DNA from: Nitrososphaerota archaeon
GTDB lineage: Archaea; Thermoproteota; Nitrososphaeria; Nitrososphaerales; UBA57
Reading direction: 5' to 3'
NCBI GenBank assembly: GCA_002693165.1
Contig: NZOP01000001.1
Span: forward strand, 1-10,254
DNA length: 10,254 nt
Numbering within the stretch: the stretch's first letter is position 1; the number at the start of each line of letters is the position of its first letter. The notes under the pieces are model-generated. The model was not told where the DNA came from, searched no databases, and worked only from the letters and a program-made list of their open reading frames with translations. Shown here piece after piece: positions 1 to 8,425 of this stretch. The translations under genes were made by a program, and so were the position numbers.

Positions 1-356
1 ATTCTGTTACTAAACCTAAAAAGGAATCTAAGGATTCTGTTACTAAACCTAAAAAGGAATCTAAGAAGTCTATTACTAAACCTAAAAAGGAATCTAAGAA
101 GAAGTCTGTTGAAAGTGAAACAGAGGTTGTCATACTTGAACATAATTTGACTCCTCTTCACGAAAAAGTTCTTGACGATCAAGTCGAATCCATAATGTCA
201 AAATATAATGTTTCATTGTCGCAACTTCCTAAAATTTCTGGTTCTGATCCTGCAATAAAACATCTTGAAGTCAAGTCCGGTGATATTATAAAAATTGAAC
301 GCGGCAGTCCGACAAGTGGAAGAACTATTTATTATAGAATGGTGATTGATCAGTAA
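1..356 (+). CDS. rpoH: DNA-directed RNA polymerase subunit H (RpoH/Rpo5), 5' partial, with basic repeat extension
   Basis: Subunit H is the archaeal counterpart of the C-terminal domain of eukaryotic Rpb5 and sits in the lower jaw of RNA polymerase near downstream DNA. The frame is open from the window edge (first whole codon at position 3), so the true start lies upstream; 117 residues are visible. The last 70 or so residues are the conserved RpoH fold. They include a T-P-x-H-E-K-V segment, the L-P-K-I-x-x-x-D-P-A motif, and the terminal stretch G-D-I-I-K-I-E-R ... S-G-R-T-I-Y-Y-R. An internal TTG at 147 matches the start of the core domain, but nothing stops the frame before it, so I treat the upstream part as coding. 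That part is a Lys/Ser/Glu-rich region of three 11-residue repeats, probably disordered. The stop codon lies one base before the preferred rpoB start. Identity is firm; the length of the extension is unknown. Confidence 0.93.
   Translation, partial: SVTKPKKESKDSVTKPKKESKKSITKPKKESKKKSVESETEVVILEHNLTPLHEKVLDDQVESIMSKYNVSLSQLPKISGSDPAIKHLEVKSGDIIKIERGSPTSGRTIYYRMVIDQ
3..101 (+). repeat. Three tandem 33-bp repeats encoding S-V/I-T-K-P-K-K-E-S-K-D/K
   Basis: Copies lie at 3-35, 36-68 and 69-101. Copies 1 and 2 differ only in the last codon (GAT versus AAG), and copies 2 and 3 differ in one base (GTT to ATT). The period is a multiple of three, so the rpoH frame is kept. The encoded peptide is strongly basic and free of hydrophobic clusters, as expected for a disordered, nucleic-acid-attracting tail. 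Synonymous positions are also conserved, which points to recent duplication by slippage or unequal recombination. The array may begin upstream of the window, so the copy number is a minimum. Confidence 0.95.
341..346 (+). promoter_or_regulatory. Ribosome-binding site GGTGAT deciding the rpoB start
   Basis: GGTGAT is a perfect complement to the usual archaeal 16S rRNA 3' end (AUCACC). It lies inside the end of rpoH. It is 11 nt before the TTG at 358 but touches the alternative TTG at 346, which therefore could not use it. This favours the TTG at 358 as the rpoB start. Confidence 0.6.
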
Positions 357-357
357 T

Positions 358-3300
358 TTGAAAACTTCTACAAAAAGTGAAAACTGGACAATCATTGAAA
401 ATATGATTCATAAAGAAGGTCTTGCAAGTCATCACTTAAACTCCTATAATGAATTTATTGAACATGGAATTCAGGATATTATTGACGAAGTTAGCGGTAT
501 TGATATTGAAACTACTGCAACTCCATATCGTGTAAAATTTGGTAAATTACATATTGGCTATCCACGTACTGTTGAATTGGATGGTTCAATCAGTAAAACT
601 CTTCCATTAGAAGCTCGGTTGCGGGATCTGAATTATTCTGCACCAATAACCCTGGAAATGACTACTGAAGAAAATGGCGTTGCACGAGAAACTCAAAAAC
701 ATCATATTGGAGATATTCCAATAATGATTCGATCTGATAAATGTGAAACTAGTAGAATGGACGAAGACCAGATAATAGAGATTGGTGAAGATTCGTGTGA
801 TCCTGGTGGATATTTCATTATTAATGGTTCTGAAAGAATTATAGTTGGACTTGAAGATTTGTCTCCGAATAAAATTATTGTTGAACAAGACAAAGTTGGA
901 GGAAATATGGTCTTCAAATCAAAAATTTATTCATCAATTATTGGTTATCGTGCAAAACTTGAATTATCTCTCAAACCTGATGGATCCGTTCAAGTCAAGC
1001 TTCCTAGTTCTCCTGTTGATCTTCCTGTAGTGACTCTTATGCGTGCTCTTGGAGTTAATACGGATAAAGAAATAGCTTCTTTAATTTCTACTAGACCTGA
1101 AATACAAAATCTTCTTGAAATCACTTTTGAAAAATCTTCTGAGGTTTCTACTCCTGATGAGGCTTTAATGTATATAGGAAATCGAGTTGCACATGGTATG
1201 CTTGATGAATTCCGTGTTCGAAAAGCTGAATCTATAATGGATTGGGGTTTGTTACCTCATTTGGGTAAAAATAACGAAAATCGTTATGATAAGGCGATAT
1301 TTATTGGAGAAGCAGTATGCAAATTGCTTGAACTGAAATTAGGTTGGATTGATAATGATGATAAAGATCATTATGGAAATAAAGTTATTAAATTTGCAGG
1401 ACCTATGATTGCCGATCTATTCAGAACTGCCTTTCGCAATCTGATTAGAGATATGAAATATCAATTAGAGAGAACTTCTCAACGAAAAGGACTGAATGTC
1501 GTTGGCGCCTCTATAAGACCTGGAATTATTACTGATAAATTAGCAAATGCTATTGCAACAGGTAATTGGGGCCGAGGTAAAGTTGGTGTTACTCAATTAT
1601 TAGATCGTACTAATTATTTGTCATTAATTAGTCATTTACGTAGAATTCAATCACCTTTGAGTCGAACACAACCTAACTTTGAAGCTCGAGATTTACATTC
1701 TACTCACTATGGTAGAATTTGTCCTAGTGAAACTCCTGAAGGTGCGAATTGTGGTCTGGTTAAAAATGTTGCACTATCCTCAATAATCTCAGTAACTTCT
1801 TCTGTCGATGATGCTATTGATAAATTAACCCAAATTGGTATAATTTCTACCAAAGAAATTGAATTAGAAAATCGTAGTATTTTATGTAAGATCTTTGTTG
1901 ACGGACGTTTGGTTGGTTATGTTAAAGATGGGTATAAATTAGTTTCAGCATTTCGTTCGATGAGACGACAAGGACAAATTCATCCTCATGTTAGTATTAG
2001 TATTCAGAAATCTCCTTACAAACATTCATCTACTAGAATTCATATTTCTTTGAGTTCTGGTAGAGTTCTGAGACCTTTGGTTATTGTAAATAATGGTTCT
2101 CCTCTTGTTAATTCCAATGTAATATCAAGAACCGAAAGTGGAGAATTAAGTTGGCAGGATTTGGTAAATATGGGTGTTGTTGATCTTATTGATGCAAATG
2201 AAGAAGAAAATGCACTTGTCGCACTTAATCCAGATCATCTAACTTCTAATCATACGCACATGGAACTATTTTCTGCTTCTATATTGGGAGTTTCAGCTTC
2301 ACTGATACCATACGCTGAGCATAATCAATCTCCTAGAAATACATATCAGTCTGCTATGTCAAAACAATCTTTAGGTTTTCCAACACCTAATTATGAATTT
2401 AATACCTCTGTTCGAGAACATCTTCTTGTATATCCACAAAACCAGTTGGTTAAAACTCGAGCAACTTCTCTTTTAAATATTGATCAAAGACCTACTGGAC
2501 AAAATTGTGTTGTTGCAGTAATGTCTTTTGAAGGTTATAATATTGAAGACGCGATTGTAATGAATAAATCGTCTGTTCAAAGAGGTCTTGCTCGTTCCTT
2601 TTTCTATCGACTTTACGATGCAGAAGCAAAAGCATATTTGGGTGGAATGAAAGACAAGTTTGAAATTCCTACTGCTGATGCAAACACCCGTGGATATAGA
2701 GGAGAAAAATACTATAGATTACTAGAAAGTGATGGCGTCATAATGCATGAATCTGTTGTAAATGGCGGTGATGTAATTATTGGACGAACTAGTCCACCGA
2801 GGTTTATGGAAGAGTATAAACAATTTGAAGTGAAAGGCCCTTATAGAAGAGACACTTCTATAGCAATTCGTCCGTCTGAATTTGGAGTGGTTGATTCAGT
2901 CTTTATGACACAAAATGAAGATGGTGAAAAGCTATACAAAATTCGTGTGAGAGATATGCGAGTTCCAGAAATTGGTGATAAGTTTGCTTCTAGACATGGC
3001 CAAAAAGGAGTTGTTGGCATGCTTGTCGATCAAGTAGATATGCCATATACTGAAAATGGAGTTGTTCCAGATGTTATTATTAATCCTCATGCATTTCCTT
3101 CTAGAATGACTGTTGGACAATTTATTGAATCAATAGGAGGGAAATCTGCATCATTTCGTGGATATCCTGTAGATGGTTCTACATTTGCTGGTGAAAATAC
3201 TACAACACTTGGTCCTGAACTTGAAAAATATGGATTTAAACCTAGTGGTTCTGAAATTATGTATGATGGAAAAACTGGTAAACGTTTTAAGGTTGAAATT

Positions 3301-3711
3301 TTTATTGGTGTTGTTTATTATCAAAAATTACATCACATGGTAGCTGATAAGATGCATGCTCGTGCCCGCGGTCAAGTTCAAATGCTTACCAAACAACCTA
3401 CTGAAGGACGAGCACGTGGAGGAGGTTTACGATTTGGAGAAATGGAAAGAGATTGTCTGATTGCTTATGGAGCTTCAATGGTTCTTAAAGATAGATTGTT
3501 AGATGAATCCGATCGGACAAATGTAAATGTTTGTGATAAATGCGGGCTGTTAGCTTATTATGATAATCAACAAAGAAAATATATGTGTAAAGTTGACGGA
3601 GATGATGCTCAAGTTTCTACTGTTACTATTGCTTATGCATTTAAATTATTATTACAAGAAATGATGAGTCTGAATATAGCTCCTAGATTATTATTATCGG
3701 ATAAGGTGTAG
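358..3711 (+). CDS. rpoB: DNA-directed RNA polymerase subunit B, unsplit (Rpo2/RpoB)
   Basis: This is the second-largest catalytic subunit of archaeal RNA polymerase, homologous to Rpb2 and bacterial beta. It is one 1117-residue chain, the usual length for unsplit archaeal RpoB, so the B'/B'' split of many Euryarchaeota is absent. Visible hallmarks are G-Y-N-I-E-D-A-I near residues 726-733, S-R-H-G-Q-K-G at 878-884 (active-site Lys region), N-P-H-A-F-P-S-R-M-T, and R-A-R-G-G-G-L-R-F-G-E-M-E from 1018. A C-terminal zinc ribbon has C1059-x2-C1062 and C1077, but Asp at 1080 where a fourth ligand is expected. I chose the TTG at 358, one base after the rpoH stop, because GGTGAT lies 11 nt upstream and the protein then begins just before the conserved region; a TTG at 346 would add four residues and overlap rpoH. 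The gene is co-oriented with rpoA and almost certainly co-transcribed with it. Confidence 0.97.
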   Translation: MKTSTKSENWTIIENMIHKEGLASHHLNSYNEFIEHGIQDIIDEVSGIDIETTATPYRVKFGKLHIGYPRTVELDGSISKTLPLEARLRDLNYSAPITLEMTTEENGVARETQKHHIGDIPIMIRSDKCETSRMDEDQIIEIGEDSCDPGGYFIINGSERIIVGLEDLSPNKIIVEQDKVGGNMVFKSKIYSSIIGYRAKLELSLKPDGSVQVKLPSSPVDLPVVTLMRALGVNTDKEIASLISTRPEIQNLLEITFEKSSEVSTPDEALMYIGNRVAHGMLDEFRVRKAESIMDWGLLPHLGKNNENRYDKAIFIGEAVCKLLELKLGWIDNDDKDHYGNKVIKFAGPMIADLFRTAFRNLIRDMKYQLERTSQRKGLNVVGASIRPGIITDKLANAIATGNWGRGKVGVTQLLDRTNYLSLISHLRRIQSPLSRTQPNFEARDLHSTHYGRICPSETPEGANCGLVKNVALSSIISVTSSVDDAIDKLTQIGIISTKEIELENRSILCKIFVDGRLVGYVKDGYKLVSAFRSMRRQGQIHPHVSISIQKSPYKHSSTRIHISLSSGRVLRPLVIVNNGSPLVNSNVISRTESGELSWQDLVNMGVVDLIDANEEENALVALNPDHLTSNHTHMELFSASILGVSASLIPYAEHNQSPRNTYQSAMSKQSLGFPTPNYEFNTSVREHLLVYPQNQLVKTRATSLLNIDQRPTGQNCVVAVMSFEGYNIEDAIVMNKSSVQRGLARSFFYRLYDAEAKAYLGGMKDKFEIPTADANTRGYRGEKYYRLLESDGVIMHESVVNGGDVIIGRTSPPRFMEEYKQFEVKGPYRRDTSIAIRPSEFGVVDSVFMTQNEDGEKLYKIRVRDMRVPEIGDKFASRHGQKGVVGMLVDQVDMPYTENGVVPDVIINPHAFPSRMTVGQFIESIGGKSASFRGYPVDGSTFAGENTTTLGPELEKYGFKPSGSEIMYDGKTGKRFKVEIFIGVVYYQKLHHMVADKMHARARGQVQMLTKQPTEGRARGGGLRFGEMERDCLIAYGASMVLKDRLLDESDRTNVNVCDKCGLLAYYDNQQRKYMCKVDGDDAQVSTVTIAYAFKLLLQEMMSLNIAPRLLLSDKV
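3703..3708 (+). promoter_or_regulatory. Ribosome-binding site AAGGTG for rpoA, abutting the rpoB stop
   Basis: AAGGTG ends immediately before the rpoB TAG stop and is 8 nt from the rpoA ATG. Ribosomes ending on rpoB would cover this site, so translation of B and A is probably coupled. That suits two subunits needed in equal amounts. Confidence 0.6.
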
Positions 3712-3716
3712 AATTT

Positions 3717-6700
3717 ATGTCATTTTTTGAAAACACTAAAGAAATTGGAGGAATATATTTCTCAATTTTATCACCTAGCGAAATTCGAAAATATTCTGTT
3801 ACTGAAATAACTGCTCCTGAAACATATGATGAAGATGGAATGCCTGTTCAAGGAGGTCTTATGGATAATCGTTTGGGTACTCTAGAACCTGGTCAAAAAT
3901 GTGCAACTTGTGGTAATACTGCACTTCGTTGTCCTGGTCATTTTGGACATATTGAGCTTGCAGAACCTGTTTTGCATATTGCTTTTGCAGAACAAATTAA
4001 CAAATTACTTCATTCGTTTTGTCGTGTTTGTGGTAAATTTAAGATGCTTAGTGAAGACGCTGAAGTTTATAGAAAAAAAATTGAAAACGAAGGACAATAT
4101 AATACTAAAATTCATGCTAAAATAGCAAAACAACTATTTTTAAAAACCAAAAAGGTTATGATTTGTCCGCATTGTGGTGTGGAACAGTATAAAATTGAAT
4201 TTCTGAAACCAACGATCTTTCATGAAATAACCGAATCTGGTGGAGCTACTAGATTGTTACCAAATGCTATTAGAGAACGACTTGAACGAATATCTAGCGA
4301 AGATTTGAAATTAATTAATTATAATACATTATCCCCTGCCGATAATCCTATTCCATCTGTTCGTCCTGAATGGTTTATTCTGCAAGTCTTAGGTGTTCCT
4401 CCTGTAGTTGTCAGACCTTCTATTACTTTAGAGTCAGGTATTAGATCCGAAGACGATCTTACTCATAAAGTCGTTGATATACTTAGAGTAAATCAACGTG
4501 TTCGTGAAAGTAAAGAATCAGGAACTCCTCCGTTAATTGTCCAAGATCTTGTAGATTTATTGCAATATCATGTTACTACTTTCTTTGATAACGAAGTTTC
4601 TGGAATACCTCAATCTCATCATCGATCTGGTCGTCCACTTAAAACTATTAGTCAAAGGTTAAAAGGAAAAGAAGGGAGATTCAGAGGTAGTCTTTCAGGC
4701 AAACGTGTTGATTTTTCTGCTCGTACTGTTATATCACCTGATCCTAATTTGGATATATCTGAAGTAGGTGTTCCTGTCGAAGTTGCGAAAAGACTTACAA
4801 TGCCTGAAAAATATACAAAATTGAATTCTGAATTTCTTAAAAATCTTATTCATAATGGTTCTGATATACATCCTGGCGCAAATTATGTTATTCGACCTGA
4901 CGGTGTAAAAATACGATTAGATTATGTAGAAGATAAAAAAGCACTTGCTGATAGCTTGACTGAAGGATTTGTTGTTGAACGACATCTTCTTAATGGCGAC
5001 GTAGTAATATTTAATCGTCAACCATCTTTACACAGAATGTCTGTTATGGCTCATACAATTCGAGTACTTCCATATCGTACTTTTCGATTACATCCTGCAG
5101 TTTGTCCTCCTTATAATGCTGATTTTGACGGTGACGAAATGAATCTTCATATTCCTCAAAGTGAAGAGGCTAGAGCTGAAGCATCATCATTAATGATGGT
5201 GCACGATCAGATTGTTTCTCCTCGATATGGAGGACCTATAATTGGAGGAACTCGTGATTATATTTCTGCAGCTTATTTATTAACTCATGACGAAACATTT
5301 CTTGAACCTTCTGAATTCTGTGATCTTGCTTTAGTGGGTGGTTTTAATGGTTCATTACCTGATCCTGTCAAGTCAAATCCAAACTTATATTCTGGAAGAC
5401 AATTATTCTCTTTGTTTCTTCCAAACAATTTTAATTATCAAATGATGTCTAAGTGGAATAGGTTTAGTCAGAATAAAGAAAATGACGTTCTGATTAAAAA
5501 TGGAGAATTAATGCAAGGAATAATTGATCGTGCTGCTATTGGTTCTGAAGAACCAGATTCTATTTTACATCGAATTAGTAAAGACTATGGTTCTGAGGAA
5601 GCAAGAAAATTCCTTAATTCAGTATTATCAGTATTAAAATCATTTATCAGTAATCATGGATTTTCTTTAAGTTATCAGGAATTAACATTAGATGAAGTGA
5701 ATGAAAGAAAGGTTTTAAAATCTATAGAAACTTCATACTCTAAAGTTTTTCAACATATTTCTGATTACAATGAAGATTCCGTAAAATGGGCAGAAGCAAA
5801 AGCAACGGGTGGTATGGAACCTGAAGAAGCTCTTGAAGCACATATTGTTAACGAATTGTCTAAAGCAAGAGATAAAGCTGGACGAATTTCAGATTCAGCA
5901 TTATCTGAAGATAATTCTGGAGTAATTATGGCGAGAACAGGTGCTAGAGGTTCTAGTTTGAATTTAGGACAAATGACTGCTGCTCTTGGTCAACAATCCG
6001 TTCGAGGAAAACGTATTCAAAATGGTTTCGATCAGCGTGCGTTGAGTCATTTTGCTAAAGGAGATAAATCTCCTGATTCTAAAGGCTTTGTAAAATCAAA
6101 TTATCGAACAGGTTTAACCCCTACTGAATTCTTCTTTCATGCAATGGGCGGTCGTGAAGGACTTGTCGATACTGCGGTACGAACACAACAAAGTGGTTAC
6201 ATGCAGAGGAGATTGATCAATGCTTTAGAACATATTCGAGTTGAATATGATAAAACTGTAAGAGATGCACATGGTAACATTATTCAATATCTTTACGGTG
6301 AAGATGGTATCGATCCTGCAAAAAGTGATCATAGTCAAGCTGTAAATATTGATCGTCAAGTTGAAATTGCTATGATTGATGATCAATCTAAAGTAGCTCC
6401 TAATAACTCAGAAATTGAGTCCGCATTGAAATACTCTAAATCAAAATTTGAATTAATACTTCCAGGAAATACAGAAATTCTTGACCAATTATCTAGATCA
6501 TTTAGCGAACATAATATTACTACTGCCGGAATGAAAAATGTTATCAAAAAAACGTTGGAATTATCAAATCGTGCTTTAATTGAGCCTGGAGAAGCTAGTG
6601 GAATCGTTGCGGCACAATCTATTGGTGAACCAGGAACTCAAATGACACTTAGAACTTTTCACTTTGCAGGAGTTAAAGAACGAGATGTTACTTTAGGATT

Positions 6701-7556
6701 GCCTCGATTGATTGAATTGGTAGACGCACGAAAAGTTCCATCTACTCCAACTATGAATATTTATCTTCATAAAAATTATTCTAGTTCTCAAACAAAAGCA
6801 TTAGAGATTGCTAAACAAATTCTTTATACTACTATTACAGATCTAATTGTCCGTACTGAAGTTGATTATATTGAGGGTATAACCTTTATTTTTGATGATA
6901 ATGTTCTTACTGATAACATTCTAACTCTAGATGAAATCAGTGAAGTCTTTGTAAATAATAAAAAAGAAGTTAAAATTAATAATAAAAATAATTCGATTTT
7001 GGTAATTGCTGAAGATAGTGATGCTTCTACTTTGTTTTCCCTACGAAATAAATTACTTGCTTTGCGTGTTAATGGTATCAAAGATATTACCAATCTTACG
7101 ATTGTTAAAGATGATAAGGAATGGATGATTCAAACTTCAGGTTCTAATCTTGCTAAGGTGTTTAAAATTGACGGCATTGATACCAAGCGTAGTACTACCA
7201 ATAATATATGGGAAATTGCAAATGTTTTAGGTATAGAAGCTGCACGCAGTGTTTTAATTAATGAAATTACTTCAACACTCGACGAACAAGGATTAGAAGT
7301 TGATATACGACATATTTTACTTGTTGCTGATTTAATGACTTCTACAGGAATTTTAAAATCTATTGGCAGGCATGGAATAGCAGGTACTAAAGAAAGTGTA
7401 TTGGCACGTGCTGCTTTTGAAATAACTGTTCCTACTATAGCTACTGCATCTATTACTGGAGAAATTGAAAAACTAAAAGGTGTTACAGAAAATGTTATAG
7501 TTGGTTTACCTGTTCCAGTAGGTACTGGAATGATTGATTTATACATGAAAAGGTAA
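3717..7556 (+). CDS. rpoA: DNA-directed RNA polymerase subunit A, fused A'-A'' (Rpo1)
   Basis: This is the largest RNA polymerase subunit, homologous to Rpb1 and bacterial beta'. The 1279-residue frame contains both A' and A'', which are separate genes in most Cren- and Euryarchaeota; the unsplit form is a thaumarchaeal trait, also reported in some Asgard archaea. In order: clamp zinc site C62-x2-C65-x6-C72-x2-H75; second zinc pair C102-x2-C105 and C150-x2-C153; catalytic Mg motif N-A-D-F-D-G-D at 467-473, whose three Asp (469, 471, 473) bind the metal; bridge helix about 808-833 with G-Y-M-Q-R-R; G-E-D-G-I-D at 861-866 near the end of A'; a variable linker; then the A'' trigger-loop region with Q-S-I-G-E-P-G-T-Q-M-T-L-R-T-F-H at 967-982; and the conserved C-terminal segment around H-I-L-L-V-A-D-L-M-T. 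No frameshift or internal stop is present. The ATG is preceded by AAGGTG. Confidence 0.98.
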   Translation: MSFFENTKEIGGIYFSILSPSEIRKYSVTEITAPETYDEDGMPVQGGLMDNRLGTLEPGQKCATCGNTALRCPGHFGHIELAEPVLHIAFAEQINKLLHSFCRVCGKFKMLSEDAEVYRKKIENEGQYNTKIHAKIAKQLFLKTKKVMICPHCGVEQYKIEFLKPTIFHEITESGGATRLLPNAIRERLERISSEDLKLINYNTLSPADNPIPSVRPEWFILQVLGVPPVVVRPSITLESGIRSEDDLTHKVVDILRVNQRVRESKESGTPPLIVQDLVDLLQYHVTTFFDNEVSGIPQSHHRSGRPLKTISQRLKGKEGRFRGSLSGKRVDFSARTVISPDPNLDISEVGVPVEVAKRLTMPEKYTKLNSEFLKNLIHNGSDIHPGANYVIRPDGVKIRLDYVEDKKALADSLTEGFVVERHLLNGDVVIFNRQPSLHRMSVMAHTIRVLPYRTFRLHPAVCPPYNADFDGDEMNLHIPQSEEARAEASSLMMVHDQIVSPRYGGPIIGGTRDYISAAYLLTHDETFLEPSEFCDLALVGGFNGSLPDPVKSNPNLYSGRQLFSLFLPNNFNYQMMSKWNRFSQNKENDVLIKNGELMQGIIDRAAIGSEEPDSILHRISKDYGSEEARKFLNSVLSVLKSFISNHGFSLSYQELTLDEVNERKVLKSIETSYSKVFQHISDYNEDSVKWAEAKATGGMEPEEALEAHIVNELSKARDKAGRISDSALSEDNSGVIMARTGARGSSLNLGQMTAALGQQSVRGKRIQNGFDQRALSHFAKGDKSPDSKGFVKSNYRTGLTPTEFFFHAMGGREGLVDTAVRTQQSGYMQRRLINALEHIRVEYDKTVRDAHGNIIQYLYGEDGIDPAKSDHSQAVNIDRQVEIAMIDDQSKVAPNNSEIESALKYSKSKFELILPGNTEILDQLSRSFSEHNITTAGMKNVIKKTLELSNRALIEPGEASGIVAAQSIGEPGTQMTLRTFHFAGVKERDVTLGLPRLIELVDARKVPSTPTMNIYLHKNYSSSQTKALEIAKQILYTTITDLIVRTEVDYIEGITFIFDDNVLTDNILTLDEISEVFVNNKKEVKINNKNNSILVIAEDSDASTLFSLRNKLLALRVNGIKDITNLTIVKDDKEWMIQTSGSNLAKVFKIDGIDTKRSTTNNIWEIANVLGIEAARSVLINEITSTLDEQGLEVDIRHILLVADLMTSTGILKSIGRHGIAGTKESVLARAAFEITVPTIATASITGEIEKLKGVTENVIVGLPVPVGTGMIDLYMKR

Positions 7557-7562
7557 TCTGTA

Positions 7563-7868
7563 ATGAATTTTAAATTAATAGAAAAAACTCTAAAAAATAT
7601 ATCTAAATCTGGAAAAGTAGTTTATGGTTTTAAAGAGAGTCTAAATACTATCTCTCAATCAAAATTAGTTGTATGCTCATCTACTGTTTCTCCTGACAAT
7701 CTCCAATTATTAGAAGAAACCTGTAAAAAATATTCTGTTCCATTTACATTAACTAAAAATAATTCAATAGTATTGAGTAAATTTTTAGGTCGATCTTATA
7801 GAATATCTGTATTTTCTATTTTAAATGCGGATAAATCTGATTTACAACAAGTATTGGACAAATTATAA
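7563..7868 (+). CDS. rpl30e: Ribosomal protein L30e-like (eL30), large subunit
   Basis: A 101-residue protein of the L7Ae/L30e/S12e/Gadd45 RNA-binding family, the usual size for archaeal eL30. The N-terminal part reads K-S-G-K-V-V-Y-G-F-K-E-S-L, the typical L30e 'G-K-x-x-x-G' start of the fold. It is followed by a hydrophobic strand ending in V-V-C-S-S, a central helix with C-K-K-Y, and a V-P-F strand. Its position directly after rpoA and before nusA is the conserved archaeal location of this gene and supports the call over other family members such as L7Ae. The ATG lies six bases after the rpoA stop, and AGGTAA at the end of rpoA can serve as its ribosome-binding site, so it is probably translated from the rpo transcript. 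Sequence similarity is moderate, so the name rests partly on context. Confidence 0.85.
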   Translation: MNFKLIEKTLKNISKSGKVVYGFKESLNTISQSKLVVCSSTVSPDNLQLLEETCKKYSVPFTLTKNNSIVLSKFLGRSYRISVFSILNADKSDLQQVLDKL

Positions 7869-7939
7869 ATTATTTCCATTTATAGATAACATTAAAATAC
7901 CTTAATTATTTATTTCAAAATACTAATTTGAAAAAATTA
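7869..7939 (+). promoter_or_regulatory. AT-rich gap before nusA, possible weak promoter
   Basis: This 71-bp spacer is much longer than the gaps inside the rpo run. It contains TATA-like stretches (ATTTATAG at 7878-7885 and TTATTTAT at 7907-7914). The second is roughly where a TATA box would sit for a leaderless nusA message starting at the ATG. I see no ribosome-binding site next to nusA and no hairpin terminator. In such AT-rich DNA these matches are weak evidence, so read-through from the rpo operon is equally possible. Confidence 0.3.
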
Positions 7940-8383
7940 ATGCCCGATACAATAAAAATATCTTCAGAAGCCTTTAGTCTAATGGTATTATTTCAAAAAA
8001 CAACCGGAGCTATGGCTCGTGATTGTATAATAGATAATCGACTTAGTAGAATTATTTTTGTTGTTAATAAAGGAGAAATGGGACTTGCAATTGGTAAAAA
8101 TGGACAATCTATTAAAGATATTCAAAAAAGTATTGGAAAGACTATAGAACTTGTTGAATATTCTGAAGATCCTAAAGAATTCATATTAAATGCTTTAAAT
8201 TCAAAATTTATTGACGATGTTAAAATTGACGAACACTCAAATGGCAAAACAACTGCTACGATCAAGGTAGTTGCTAATAAAACTGGTGCAATAGTAGGTA
8301 GAGAAGGTAGAAATGCAGAAAAAGCCAGAATTATTGCAAAAAGATATTTTGAGATTAATAAATTAAAAATAACCAATGAATAA
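7940..8383 (+). CDS. nusA: Archaeal NusA-like transcription factor (two KH domains)
   Basis: This 147-residue protein has only the tandem KH RNA-binding domains of bacterial NusA; the polymerase-binding N-terminal domain and the S1 domain are missing, as is normal for archaeal NusA. KH1 carries G-x-x-G as G52-K-N-G55 and KH2 as G120-R-E-G123, followed by N-A-E-K-A-R. It is thought to bind RNA during elongation or termination, although the archaeal role is poorly defined. I chose the ATG at 7940 (M-P-D-T-I-K), which fits the usual short N-terminus. An in-frame TTG at 7928 would add M-K-K-L and has no better ribosome-binding site. Its place between eL30 and uS12 is the conserved archaeal arrangement. 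No clear Shine-Dalgarno sequence is visible, so a leaderless transcript is possible. Confidence 0.93.
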   Translation: MPDTIKISSEAFSLMVLFQKTTGAMARDCIIDNRLSRIIFVVNKGEMGLAIGKNGQSIKDIQKSIGKTIELVEYSEDPKEFILNALNSKFIDDVKIDEHSNGKTTATIKVVANKTGAIVGREGRNAEKARIIAKRYFEINKLKITNE

Positions 8384-8411
8384 AAAGTTACATTTAATAC
8401 TTACATTATGC

Positions 8412-8419
8412 TTTAAATA
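8412..8419 (+). promoter_or_regulatory. TATA box (TTTAAATA) for the rps12 gene run
   Basis: TTTAAATA matches the archaeal TATA-box consensus and lies in the 78-bp gap between nusA and rps12. Archaeal initiation about 25 bases downstream of the box centre would place the start near 8440-8444, giving a leader of roughly 20 nt before the rps12 ATG. That would let the ribosomal protein genes be transcribed separately from the rpo genes. The box is in AT-rich DNA, so chance occurrence is a real alternative. Confidence 0.45.
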
Positions 8420-8425
8420 AAAAAT

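Noticed and set aside
1..101. CRISPR-like array at the left edge
   Set aside because: The 33-bp units are directly adjacent with no unique spacers and keep a protein reading frame.
147..149. TTG at 147 as the real start of rpoH
   Set aside because: The frame stays open upstream to the window edge with in-frame codon-sized repeats, and there is no convincing ribosome-binding site just before 147; still possible but less likely than a longer protein.
346..348. TTG at 346 as the rpoB start
   Set aside because: It would overlap rpoH by 11 bases and sit on top of the GGTGAT site; the TTG at 358 is correctly spaced from that site.
607..917. Overlapping minus-strand frames opposite the start of rpoB, and a small plus-strand frame at 845-1030
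   Set aside because: They lie inside conserved rpoB coding sequence in other frames, with low-complexity translations and no start signals.
4073..4080. Run of eight A in rpoA as a possible frameshift or programmed slippage site
   Set aside because: The reading frame is intact on both sides, both zinc motifs flank it correctly, and such runs are common in AT-rich genomes.
3901..4125. Hydrophobic 74-codon plus-strand frame inside rpoA, resembling a membrane peptide
   Set aside because: It is a frame shadow of the RpoA zinc-binding region; its hydrophobic look comes from T-rich codons read out of frame.
6866..7546. Long open frames on the minus strand opposite the end of rpoA (75 and 138 codons)
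   Set aside because: They lie wholly opposite strongly conserved RpoA A'' sequence, have no ribosome-binding site and resemble no family; they are a by-product of codon bias on the sense strand.
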